From CALHAX01 sp038523655 (GTDB taxonomy: Bacteria; Pseudomonadota; Alphaproteobacteria; Rhizobiales; CALHAX01), in assembly GCA_038523655.1 (NCBI GenBank), contig JBCBJG010000157.1:1-7649 (forward strand): a stretch of 7,649 bases of DNA. Direction: 5' to 3'. Positions 1 through 6,183 of the stretch are shown piece by piece; positions within the stretch are counted from its first letter, which is position 1, and every line of letters begins with the position of its first letter. The notes under the pieces were generated by a model, which did no database searches, had not been told where the DNA came from, and worked only from the letters and a program-made list of their open reading frames with translations. A program made the translations under genes and the position numbers.

Positions 1-1246
1 CAGCCGGATTGTGCAGCTCAATCATTTCTCCGTCGTTTGTGTAGATATTGTAGATCACACTCGGCGCGGTCGTGATCAGCTCGATACCGAATTCACGCTC
101 GATCCGCTCGCGCACGATTTCGAGATGCAGCAAGCCGAGAAAACCGCAGCGAAAACCAAAGCCTAGCGCCGCGGACGTCTCCATCTCGAACACGAAGGAT
201 GCGTCGTTCAGGCGGAGTTTCCCCATCGCCTCGCGCAGGTCTTCGAACTCCGAGTTATCGACCGGAAAGAGCCCGCAGAACACCACTGGTTGCGCTGGCT
301 GAAAGCCCTCGAGCGGGTCAACACACCCCTTCTTTTCATCCGTGACCGTATCGCCCACCCGCGTATCGGCCACTTCCTTGATGGCAGCGGTGAAAAATCC
401 GATCTCGCCGGGGCCGAGCACGTTGGTCAGGTCTTGCTTCGGCCGGAACACACCGACCCGGTCGACAAGATAGCTCGCGTCCGTCGACATCAACCGAACG
501 CGCTGGCCTTTGCGCAGATAGCCGTCGATCACCCGAACGAGCACGACGACGCCGAGATATGGGTCATACCAGCTGTCGACAAGCATCGCCTTCAGCGGCG
601 CGTCGTGCGTACCCTGCGGCGCCGGCAATCGGCTGACGATCGCTTCGAGGACATCCTTGATCCCGATGCCCGTCTTCGCAGAAATCTCCACGGCATCGCT
701 CGCATCGAGACCGATCACGTCTTCAATTTGCTGGCGGATCCGTTCGGGCTCGGCAGCGGGCAGATCGATCTTGTTCAAGACCGGCACGATCTCGTGATCG
801 TTGTCGATCGCCTGATAGACGTTCGCGAGCGTCTGCGCCTCGACCCCCTGGCTCGCATCGACGACGAGCAGCGATCCATCACACGCCGCCAGCGACCGGT
901 TCACCTCATACGCAAAATCGACGTGGCCGGGCGTGTCGATCAGGTTGAGCTCGTACGTGACACCGTCATCCGCCGTGTAGTCGAGCCGGACGGTCTGCGC
1001 CTTGATCGTAATCCCGCGCTCTTTTTCGAGCTCCATGTTGTCGAGCACCTGCTCGCTCATCTCACGGTCGCTCAGCCCGCCAGTCACCTGGATCAACCGG
1101 TCGGCAAGCGTCGACTTGCCATGGTCGATGTGCGCGACGATCGAAAAATTGCGGATGCGCTCGAGCGGTGTCGTCTCAGCCTTGACGGCGGTCGACGCAG
1201 TCTCGCTGGATGCGGCTGGGCGGGTTTTTACAGTCGTATCGGTCAT
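1..1246 (-). CDS. lepA: Translation elongation factor 4 (LepA/EF4), 3' end cut by window edge
   Basis: This is the ribosome-associated GTPase LepA, which acts on 70S ribosomes (back-translocation or initiation/biogenesis roles are proposed for the family). I translated the minus strand and found an uninterrupted frame of 415 codons. The G motifs are all present: P-loop AHIDHGKST (residues 38-46, Lys44), switch I RGITIKAQ (Thr80), DTPGH (104-108), NKID (158-161) and SAK (189-191). Further on are the LepA-typical stretches GEIGFFTAAIK and CGFLGLLHLEIVRERIEREF. The family is about 600 residues long, so roughly 185 residues, including the LepA-specific C-terminal domain, lie left of position 1. 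The ATG at 1244-1246 is the only ATG/GTG/TTG in frame before the P-loop. It gives an unusual leader of about 27 Thr/Ala-rich residues before the conserved IRNFSIVAHI block. No clear Shine-Dalgarno precedes it. Confidence 0.97.
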   Translation of the reverse strand, partial: MTDTTVKTRPAASSETASTAVKAETTPLERIRNFSIVAHIDHGKSTLADRLIQVTGGLSDREMSEQVLDNMELEKERGITIKAQTVRLDYTADDGVTYELNLIDTPGHVDFAYEVNRSLAACDGSLLVVDASQGVEAQTLANVYQAIDNDHEIVPVLNKIDLPAAEPERIRQQIEDVIGLDASDAVEISAKTGIGIKDVLEAIVSRLPAPQGTHDAPLKAMLVDSWYDPYLGVVVLVRVIDGYLRKGQRVRLMSTDASYLVDRVGVFRPKQDLTNVLGPGEIGFFTAAIKEVADTRVGDTVTDEKKGCVDPLEGFQPAQPVVFCGLFPVDNSEFEDLREAMGKLRLNDASFVFEMETSAALGFGFRCGFLGLLHLEIVRERIEREFGIELITTAPSVIYNIYTNDGEMIELHNPA

Positions 1247-1402
1247 GCGGTCGGATGTAGCAGTGGTTGGTGGCCGGTCAAGCAGCGGCAGTGTCACGGT
1301 CGTGCGGCAGGTGCACGCGTCAGCTCCGCGCCGGCTTCTGGGAGGTGGACGGGGGCGAGCTTCGCGCCCGGGATGAAATGGTCGAACGGCACGCCCCGCC
1401 GT
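1247..1402. other. Intergenic spacer between the HTH regulator and lepA
   Basis: This 156-base spacer holds no convincing gene. Directly after the regulator stop codon, on the minus strand, is a small hairpin: ACGGC (1398-1402) pairs with GCCGT (1386-1390) across 7 bases. It has no real T tract, so it is only a weak terminator candidate. A second short GC-rich inverted repeat, GGGCG/CGCCC, lies at 1353-1357 and 1365-1369, also without a T tail. The lepA promoter candidate occupies the lepA-proximal end. Confidence 0.5.
1254..1281 (-). promoter_or_regulatory. Candidate lepA promoter (-35/-10)
   Basis: On the minus strand a TTGACC hexamer (1276-1281) is followed after 16 bases by TACATC (1254-1259), a fair sigma70-type pair. 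The predicted start would fall near 1247, right at the lepA ATG (1246), implying a leaderless or nearly leaderless mRNA. This fits the missing Shine-Dalgarno. The -10 match is modest, so this is an inference from pattern alone. Confidence 0.35.
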
Positions 1403-2143
1403 CTACTCAGCAAGAAAAAACGGGTCAGAGCCGATCGCATCAAGGTCGGGCAGGATCGGTGCGAGGCGCGGGTCAGTCCGCGCCAGCAACCCGGAGACTT
1501 CGGCCAGGGCGTCAACCGGCCGGCGGATGCGCGACGCGACCGGATCATCCTCGCATTCGGTCGCGAGCGGCAGCATGACGAGCGGCGCGGCAGCCGGCTG
1601 CAACTGGCGCCCTTGCGGATTTGCGAATGTCATGACCATGCCGCGGATGACGGGATCGTTCTCTGGCATGTGGTAGGCGGTGATCAGCCTTGCCGATCCC
1701 TTGTCGAGCGTCACGAAGTGAAGAAACTGCGTGCCCGTTGGCACCGTGATGACGCCCGACTGTTCATAGCCGCTGTTGCGATCGAGAAATACGAGCGCCC
1801 CACGCTCACCGTCCCACATGATCTTGAGTGGGTAGACAGTAACCTTTGCCGGATCGGTGAATGACGGCCGCACACAAACGTAGTCCCGCTCATAGTAAGC
1901 GTAGAGTTCGCGCGCATACCCACCGTATTCGATCCGCGCAAAGGCATGCGCCAACGCAGTCGCATCCGTGACGTCGATCCCCAGAGCGCGCTCGACCTTG
2001 CGCAGGGTCTTCGTGGTGAACTCCCCTTTGAGCAGCCTGAAAACCGTCGATTCTCCAACGAGTGCCTTGTCGGCCAGATCCCGTTGCGACCAGCCGCGTC
2101 GGTCCATGTCTGCCCGGATGCGCTCGACAGCATCGGGGCCCAT
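1403..2143 (-). CDS. HTH (Cro/CI, XRE-type) transcriptional regulator with uncharacterised C-terminal domain
   Basis: This is a predicted DNA-binding regulator of 246 residues, counted from the ATG at 2141-2143. Residues about 5-56 form a Cro/CI-type helix-turn-helix: WSQRDLADKALVGESTVFRLLKG contains the turn and recognition helix, and a LRKVERALGI segment closes the domain. After it, residues about 74-175 (beginning YGGYARELYAYY) read as a mostly beta-strand domain with alternating hydrophobics and conserved-looking aromatic and Gly positions. It resembles a ligand-sensing domain, but I cannot name it. The tail, about 200-246, is helical. The start is uncertain: in-frame GTG codons at 2173 (with a G-rich stretch just upstream) and 2242 would add 10 or 33 residues. 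The codons upstream of 2173 look non-coding, and the HTH begins right after the chosen ATG. It lies upstream of lepA on the same strand, and AAACT-type repeats stand just upstream of it. Confidence 0.85.
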   Translation of the reverse strand: MGPDAVERIRADMDRRGWSQRDLADKALVGESTVFRLLKGEFTTKTLRKVERALGIDVTDATALAHAFARIEYGGYARELYAYYERDYVCVRPSFTDPAKVTVYPLKIMWDGERGALVFLDRNSGYEQSGVITVPTGTQFLHFVTLDKGSARLITAYHMPENDPVIRGMVMTFANPQGRQLQPAAAPLVMLPLATECEDDPVASRIRRPVDALAEVSGLLARTDPRLAPILPDLDAIGSDPFFLAE

Positions 2144-2242
2144 CTCGCCGCTTGCGCTACTTCCTGCCGTCACATCTGCCCCCGCCAATGCATCCTGCTG
2201 CCCCGCTACAGGTCTGGCATCAGTATGACGCCACCCGCACAC

Positions 2243-2297
2243 CGTCAGTTTCCATCACTTCTCCGTCGAAACTATCAGAATTGACAACAAACTGACG
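2243..2297. promoter_or_regulatory. Candidate operator: AAACTGAC-type repeats upstream of the HTH regulator
   Basis: CGTCAGTTT (2243-2251) and AAACTGACG (2289-2297) are a perfect 9-bp inverted repeat. A third AAACT, with a diverged flank, lies at 2269-2273, exactly 20 bp before the one at 2289, which is two helical turns. The set sits where the regulator promoter should be, so an autoregulatory operator is a reasonable inference. Nothing shows binding directly. Confidence 0.35.
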
Positions 2298-2309
2298 ATG
2301 GATTCAGTG
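2281..2309 (+). promoter_or_regulatory. Possible rightward promoter (TTGACA box)
   Basis: A perfect TTGACA (2281-2286) faces right. No good -10 hexamer stands at a 16-18 base spacing. GATTCA (2301-2306) is the nearest resemblance, but at only 14 bases. If functional, this promoter would transcribe the three-hairpin region. It overlaps the AAACTGACG repeat at 2289-2297. Confidence 0.2.
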
Positions 2310-2406
2310 CACGTCCTGTCGCACTATTGCGCCGAATGCGGGCCGGGCAATCGAGCCGCCATACGGATCTGTCACGGGCACCCCGTACCGGGACCGAGTA
2401 CGCATT

Positions 2407-2435
2407 GCTCACGTATGCGCCCCGCATACGTGAGC
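2407..2435. repeat. Perfect 13-bp inverted repeat with 3-base spacer
   Basis: GCTCACGTATGCG (2407-2419) and CGCATACGTGAGC (2423-2435) are exact reverse complements separated by CCC. It has no T tract on either side, so it is not a typical terminator. It could be an RNA hairpin or a protein-binding palindrome. Confidence 0.9.
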
Positions 2436-2486
2436 GGCGCATCGAGACAATGCCGAGCGTGCGCCCCCAACGCCGCTCAGCATTGC

Positions 2487-2516
2487 GGGGCGCTGCCGGG
2501 AAGCCGGCAGCGCCCC
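2487..2516 (+). terminator. Strong GC-rich hairpin, possible intrinsic terminator
   Basis: GGGGCGCTGCCGG (2487-2499) pairs perfectly with CCGGCAGCGCCCC (2504-2516) around a GAAG loop. On the plus strand the next bases are TGGTCTCTTAGTT, only moderately T-rich. On the minus strand no T tract follows. The stem is very strong, but the tail is imperfect, so terminator function is tentative. Confidence 0.4.
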
Positions 2517-2666
2517 TGGTCTCTTAGTTGTCGGACTGTCCAGGTCTTCACGACGCTCGGACACCCGACCCCATTACACGACGTCTGACACTGCGGCGCA
2601 CTGCATGCATACGCCGAGTGTGCTAGCGCCAGAAATCTGTGATTCAACCCGTAAAACCGAGAGCCG

Positions 2667-4325
2667 ATGCATTCGTCGATCGTCCGCCCTCTCGTCGATC
2701 TATCCGCCCACTACGACGTTGTCGTCGTGGGCTCCGGCTATGGCGGCGGCGTTGCCGCTTCGCGGTTCGCGCGGGCCGGTAAGCGGGTTGCCGTCCTCGA
2801 ACGGGGCAAGGAATTCGTCACAGGTGCGTTCCCTAGCCGATTGCCCGAGTTGCGCCGCGAACTGAGCGTCACGGGCGGACGGTTCCGGATGGGAGATGGG
2901 CGCGGGCTCTATGATGTCCGGCTCGGCGACGATATCCACGTGCTCGCCGGTTGCGGCGTCGGCGGCGGCTCTTTGGTGAACGCCGGCGTGGCGTTGCGCC
3001 CGGATGATCGTGTGTTCGCCGATGCGGCATGGCCGGGACAAATCCGCCAGGACGGCCTGCTGAACGAAGGGTTTGCCCGTGCCCGCGCGTGGCTGCGCCC
3101 GGCAGCCGACCCGGCAGCAACCAGACAAACCAAGTTTGCCGCGCTCGATCACGCAAGCCGGGCGCTCGGCACCCCACCCACCCCGGCCGAAGTCGTCATC
3201 AGCTTCGATGAGACGACCAATGTCGCCGGGATTACGCAGCCCGCCTGCACCCGCTGCGGCGACTGCTGCGGGGGATGTAATGTCGGCGCGAAAAACACCG
3301 TCGCACTGACTTACCTTCCCGACGCCGTTGCCCACGGTGCGGAGATTTATGCCTCGATGCGCGTCTCGCATGTCTCCCGAGACGAAGGCCAATGGCAGGT
3401 CCACATCGACCACGATCCGCGCGTATCCCGCGACCCCGATGCCCCTGAGATCGTCACTGCCGATCGTGTGGTGATCGCCGCCGGCGCGTTAGGATCGACG
3501 GAGATACTTCTCCGCTCAAAAGAGCGGGGCCTTCCGCTGTCGGACTGTGTCGGTGACGGATTTTCCGCAAACGGCGATATCATCGCCTTCGGCTACGGAG
3601 CAGACCGCCCGGTCAACGCCATCGGCATCGGACATCCACCCCGCGATGGCATCGCACCGGTCGGCGCAGCAGTATCCGGCCAGATCGTGGTGCGCGACGG
3701 CGCGCGTCTGAGCCATGAGATGTACGTCCAGGAAGGCGTGCTCCCATCTGCACTCGCACCGCTCCTACCGGTATTTTTTGTCCCCGGAGGAAAACTGCTC
3801 GGCGCCGCGCAAACGCTCCTGCAAGGTGTTTACAACGGCCCGCTTTCCCGGCTGCACACATTTTTTGTGGTTAGCCACGACAGCGGCACCGGTAGCATGC
3901 GGCTGGTCGACGACCGCCTGCGGATCGACTGGCCGGGCGCTTCGGACGAGCCCGTGAACGCCCGTGTTGACGCTGCGCTTAAAGCGCTGGTGGAGGAAAA
4001 TGGCGGCGAATACATCAAGAGCCCGCTCGCCGCGACGTCCGTCGGCTCAAAACCCGCAACTGCCCACCCGCTCGGCGGATGCCGAATGGGACACGACCGC
4101 ACCACGGGCGTCGTCGACCATGCCGGCCGGGTCTTCGATGGTGCCAGCGGCGCGAGTGACACCGGCACACACCCGGGCCTGCATGTCCTCGATGGCTCGA
4201 TTATCCCCCGCTCGCTCGGCTGCAATCCATTGCTGACAATCACGGCGCTCGCGGAGCGGGCAATGGTTCACCTCGCCGCCGATGCGGGTATTCGTTTCGA
4301 CGCCGAAGCGCGCCACGCGGCCTGA
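2667..4325 (+). CDS. GMC-family FAD-dependent oxidoreductase, cholesterol-oxidase-like branch
   Basis: This 552-residue flavoenzyme is predicted to oxidise an alcohol, possibly a sterol or other bulky hydroxyl compound; the substrate is not readable. The N-terminal Rossmann motif VVVGSGYGGG (residues 19-28) with LERG (44-47) binds the FAD ADP moiety. GCGVGGGSLVNAG (95-107) is the GMC flavin-contact motif, and AAGALGSTEILL (271-282) is the second signature. HPLGGCRMG (467-475) supplies the expected catalytic His467, and GCNPLLTITALAER (518-531) gives the partner Asn520. Cys194, Cys197, Cys200 and Cys204 form C-x2-C-x2-C-x3-C followed by NVGAKNT, a cluster also seen in the ChoD-like branch and ferredoxin-like in spacing. 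Length is normal for the family and no signal peptide is visible. A GAGAG (2659-2663) lies only 3 bases before the ATG, a weak ribosome site. It converges on the GST gene with a 29-base gap. Confidence 0.93.
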   Translation: MHSSIVRPLVDLSAHYDVVVVGSGYGGGVAASRFARAGKRVAVLERGKEFVTGAFPSRLPELRRELSVTGGRFRMGDGRGLYDVRLGDDIHVLAGCGVGGGSLVNAGVALRPDDRVFADAAWPGQIRQDGLLNEGFARARAWLRPAADPAATRQTKFAALDHASRALGTPPTPAEVVISFDETTNVAGITQPACTRCGDCCGGCNVGAKNTVALTYLPDAVAHGAEIYASMRVSHVSRDEGQWQVHIDHDPRVSRDPDAPEIVTADRVVIAAGALGSTEILLRSKERGLPLSDCVGDGFSANGDIIAFGYGADRPVNAIGIGHPPRDGIAPVGAAVSGQIVVRDGARLSHEMYVQEGVLPSALAPLLPVFFVPGGKLLGAAQTLLQGVYNGPLSRLHTFFVVSHDSGTGSMRLVDDRLRIDWPGASDEPVNARVDAALKALVEENGGEYIKSPLAATSVGSKPATAHPLGGCRMGHDRTTGVVDHAGRVFDGASGASDTGTHPGLHVLDGSIIPRSLGCNPLLTITALAERAMVHLAADAGIRFDAEARHAA

Positions 4326-4354
4326 GTAGTGAGACGCCTGACAAAGCGGGGAAC

Positions 4355-4975
4355 TCAAGCGGCGGCCCGAATGCCCTCCGTCAGGCCGGGCATATCGACG
4401 AACCCCTCAAGCCCCTCGATCCGCCGGCACCACGCGACGACCGCTGGCCAGCGCGCGAGCTCAATGCCACCTTCATGCGAGAGCGCGGCGTACGGATAGC
4501 AGGCAAGATCAGCGAGCGTAAAACGACCAAGCGCCAACCATTCCGCTTCACGCAATCGCTGCTCCAGCATGTCGAGCGCCAATCCCGCCGCCACTTCGAG
4601 GGGCGCCGGATCAAGCCCGCGGGAGAAAATCACGTTCGCCCGGACCATTGCGAGACCGTTGAACACCTCGTTGACGGAAAACGACAGCCATTGCTGCACC
4701 TCCGCCATGCCCGCCGCGTCTTCCGGATATAAATCCCTTCGACCATGCCCCACGACAAGATAAACCATGATTGCCGCGCTATCACGAAGCACCCGGTCAC
4801 CATCGATCAGCACCGGCACCTTGTGCAGCGGATTGAGCGCGACGAACTCCGGCGCCATCTGGTCGCGCGTGCGCAGATCGATATCGATGCGCTCATACTC
4901 GCGGCCGAGCATCGCGAGCAGCATCCGGATTTTGTGGCAATTCCCGGAAAGCGAAAAGTCGTAGAGTTTCATCAT
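4355..4975 (-). CDS. Glutathione S-transferase family protein
   Basis: This 206-residue cytosolic GST-fold protein is expected to conjugate glutathione to an electrophile or to use it as a cofactor. The N-terminal thioredoxin-like domain (about 1-78) contains SLSGNCHKIRMLL (8-20), where Ser10 or Cys13 are candidate active-site residues. It also has NPLHKVPVL (48-56) with the cis-proline Pro54, and RDSAAIMVYL, where Asp65-Ser66 takes the place of the usual Glu-Ser glutathione-binding pair. The C-terminal helical domain ends with GRFTLADLACYPYAAL, the N-capping TxxD box conserved in GSTs. Two ATG codons are adjacent (4975 and 4972). The first is preceded by GAGAAG and was chosen. Only 6 bases separate it from the stop of the M24 gene upstream, so co-transcription and translational coupling are likely. 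Confidence 0.93.
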   Translation of the reverse strand: MMKLYDFSLSGNCHKIRMLLAMLGREYERIDIDLRTRDQMAPEFVALNPLHKVPVLIDGDRVLRDSAAIMVYLVVGHGRRDLYPEDAAGMAEVQQWLSFSVNEVFNGLAMVRANVIFSRGLDPAPLEVAAGLALDMLEQRLREAEWLALGRFTLADLACYPYAALSHEGGIELARWPAVVAWCRRIEGLEGFVDMPGLTEGIRAAA

Positions 4976-4981
4976 GGCTTC

Positions 4982-6142
4982 TCAGCTTTGCTTGACTGTG
5001 AGGCCGAGGCCGGCGTCCGACACGCACTCGGGCGCGCCCGGTGTCACGATCGACGTACGCCCGAGCGACGCGGCGAGCCCGGCATCGGTATCAAAAATGA
5101 TCATATGGAGGAAAAATACCATGCCCGGCGCCAGCACCGTTGGGTTACCCGCATAGAACATGGGCCAGTCCATCCAGTTCGGCGCAAACGTCGTGCCGAG
5201 ACTGTACCCACAGGCGTTCATCCGGGCATGCGAGAGCCCGTACGCATCGAGCGTATCGGCATGCGCTGCAAACACATCACCCATAGTGGAGCCCGGCCGT
5301 AACGCCTGCTCGCAGGCTTCAAGCGCCGCCACAGCTGCCTGATGCATTTCGCGCTGGCGCTTGCTCGCCTCACCGATGACGATCGTGCGCATCATCGCCG
5401 CATGGTAGTGCCGATAGGTGCCTGCCCATTCGAGGGTAAGTTGATCGGTATCTGACAGGAAGCGGCGGCCCGTGAAGTATCGGCACATCAGTGCGCCGTC
5501 GCCCGAGCCGATGATGAACTCGTTGCCGGGATAATCTCCGCCGCCGCTGAAGACGGCCGCATTCATTTCGGCAAGAATTTCTCCCTCGAACGCGCCGGGC
5601 TCCGCGAGATCCACCGCCCGCTCCCACGCGGCGTCCGCCAACCGTCCGGCCTTGCGGACATAATCGAGTTCAGCCGCACTTTTGATGAGCCGGAGCTCAC
5701 TCACGAGCAGCGATGCATCCTTCAAGGTGCAAAAGCCGGCAAGCCCGGCTTCCAGCGCCTTGCCGTTCGCCGCCGTGAGCCCATACGCCTCATATTCCAC
5801 GCCGAGCGTTCGGCCGCGGCAATGGTGCCGCTCCAGCAAGTCGCGCAGATCGTCAACCGGGTTGACCCCCGCCCCATCCCGCCAAACGCGGATATCATCG
5901 ATCACGGAGGTAAATTGCGCCTGCCGCAAATCAGGCGCCCGCGTCAGCAACGCCATGTCGCCATTCTGCGCGAGATAGAGACATTGGAAAAAGACGTAGC
6001 CGAACGTGTCGTACCCGGTCAGATAGAACATGCTCTCCTGCCGGAAGATCAGCATGCCATCGAGCCCGGCATCCGCCATCGCAGCGCACGCACGCCGTCG
6101 CCGCTCCGCCAACTCCTCCGGCGAAAAGTGCAAGTGCGGCAT
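4982..6142 (-). CDS. M24-fold hydrolase lacking metal ligands (creatinase / ectoine-hydrolase-like)
   Basis: This 386-residue protein has a creatinase N-terminal domain (about 14-150) and a pita-bread M24 domain (about 155-375). True Xaa-Pro aminopeptidases bind two metals through Asp, Asp, His, Glu, Glu. Here the equivalents appear to be Glu238 (in LEWAG), Ala249 (in HYHAAMMRT), Tyr313 (in CGYSLG), His346 (in MVFFLHM) and Gly361, so the dinuclear site is absent. The E-x-A-G plus RHYH pattern and GYSLG followed by APNW resemble the metal-free creatinase and ectoine-hydrolase (DoeA) type that cleaves small amidino or lactam-like compounds. Databases would probably label it Xaa-Pro peptidase, which I think is misleading. 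The exact substrate is unknown. A strong GGGGAGGA ribosome site fixes the start. It is first in a probable operon with the GST gene. Confidence 0.88.
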   Translation of the reverse strand: MPHLHFSPEELAERRRRACAAMADAGLDGMLIFRQESMFYLTGYDTFGYVFFQCLYLAQNGDMALLTRAPDLRQAQFTSVIDDIRVWRDGAGVNPVDDLRDLLERHHCRGRTLGVEYEAYGLTAANGKALEAGLAGFCTLKDASLLVSELRLIKSAAELDYVRKAGRLADAAWERAVDLAEPGAFEGEILAEMNAAVFSGGGDYPGNEFIIGSGDGALMCRYFTGRRFLSDTDQLTLEWAGTYRHYHAAMMRTIVIGEASKRQREMHQAAVAALEACEQALRPGSTMGDVFAAHADTLDAYGLSHARMNACGYSLGTTFAPNWMDWPMFYAGNPTVLAPGMVFFLHMIIFDTDAGLAASLGRTSIVTPGAPECVSDAGLGLTVKQS

Positions 6143-6148
6143 CGCGTG

Positions 6149-6158
6149 TTTCCTCCCC
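6149..6158 (-). promoter_or_regulatory. Strong ribosome binding site of the M24 hydrolase gene
   Basis: The minus strand reads GGGGAGGAAA here, with the GGAGG core 9 bases before the ATG at 6142. It is the best Shine-Dalgarno in the window and decides that start. Confidence 0.8.
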
Positions 6159-6159
6159 G

Positions 6160-6165
6160 ATTAAA
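6160..6165 (-). promoter_or_regulatory. Possible -10 box (TTTAAT) for the M24-GST operon
   Basis: TTTAAT on the minus strand lies in the 41-base divergent spacer, just before the ribosome site. No good -35 is seen 16-18 bases upstream, which would fall at the start of the divergent gene. The untranslated leader would be very short. Confidence 0.25.
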
Positions 6166-6183
6166 CTGCGCTAGCCGTGTCGC

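Larger units (their letters stand above)
2407..2525 (+). ncRNA. Candidate structured RNA: three consecutive stem-loops
   Basis: Three hairpins follow one another. SL1 (2407-2435) has perfect 13-bp arms, GCTCACGTATGCG and its complement, with a CCC loop. SL2 pairs 2448-2459 with 2474-2485 (11 of 12 bases, one C/A mismatch) around a 14-base C-rich loop. SL3 (2487-2516) has perfect 13-bp arms with a GAAG loop. SL2 and SL3 are one base apart. The region has no believable reading frame, which points to a small RNA or a long 5' leader. I do not recognise a known RNA family. Strand is assigned from the slightly T-rich bases right of SL3 and is not certain. Confidence 0.35.
2144..2666. other. Long structured intergenic region between the divergent regulator and GMC oxidoreductase genes
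   Basis: These 523 bases hold no convincing protein gene. Reading away from the regulator, they contain possible alternative regulator starts (to 2242), an inverted and direct AAACT/AGTTT repeat set (2243-2297), a TTGACA hexamer (2281-2286), a short ACGGG/CCCGT hairpin near 2377, three consecutive stem-loops (2407-2516), and about 150 bases leading to the oxidoreductase start. That last part includes a weak 7-bp stem, GCGCACT (2596-2602) with AGTGTGC (2617-2623). I could not place a convincing promoter for the oxidoreductase gene. Its only ribosome-binding candidate is GAGAG at 2659-2663, unusually close to the ATG. Confidence 0.7.

Noticed and set aside
1353..1369. GGGCG/CGCCC inverted repeat as a terminator for the regulator
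   Set aside because: The stem is only 5 bp and no T tract follows on either strand.
290..1864. 524-codon open frame on the plus strand
   Set aside because: It lies opposite lepA and part of the HTH regulator, both with clear family motifs. It has no recognisable domain and is a GC-rich shadow frame.
2407..2516. tRNA, 6S, SRP, RNase P or a known riboswitch
   Set aside because: I looked for the conserved sequence blocks of these RNAs and saw none. The hairpin order does not match any that I know.
2298..2588. 96-codon plus-strand frame in the spacer
   Set aside because: It runs straight through the three perfect hairpins, has no ribosome site, and its Cys/Arg/Pro/His-rich composition looks like translated non-coding DNA.
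2700..3413. 237-codon minus-strand frame
   Set aside because: It is antisense to the GMC oxidoreductase, whose FAD motifs are intact, and shows no domain of its own.
4326..4354. Bidirectional terminator between the convergent GMC and GST genes
   Set aside because: The 29 bases contain no stem with a T tract.
4745..5302. 185-codon plus-strand frame
   Set aside because: It is antisense to the GST and M24 genes, which have clear family signatures.
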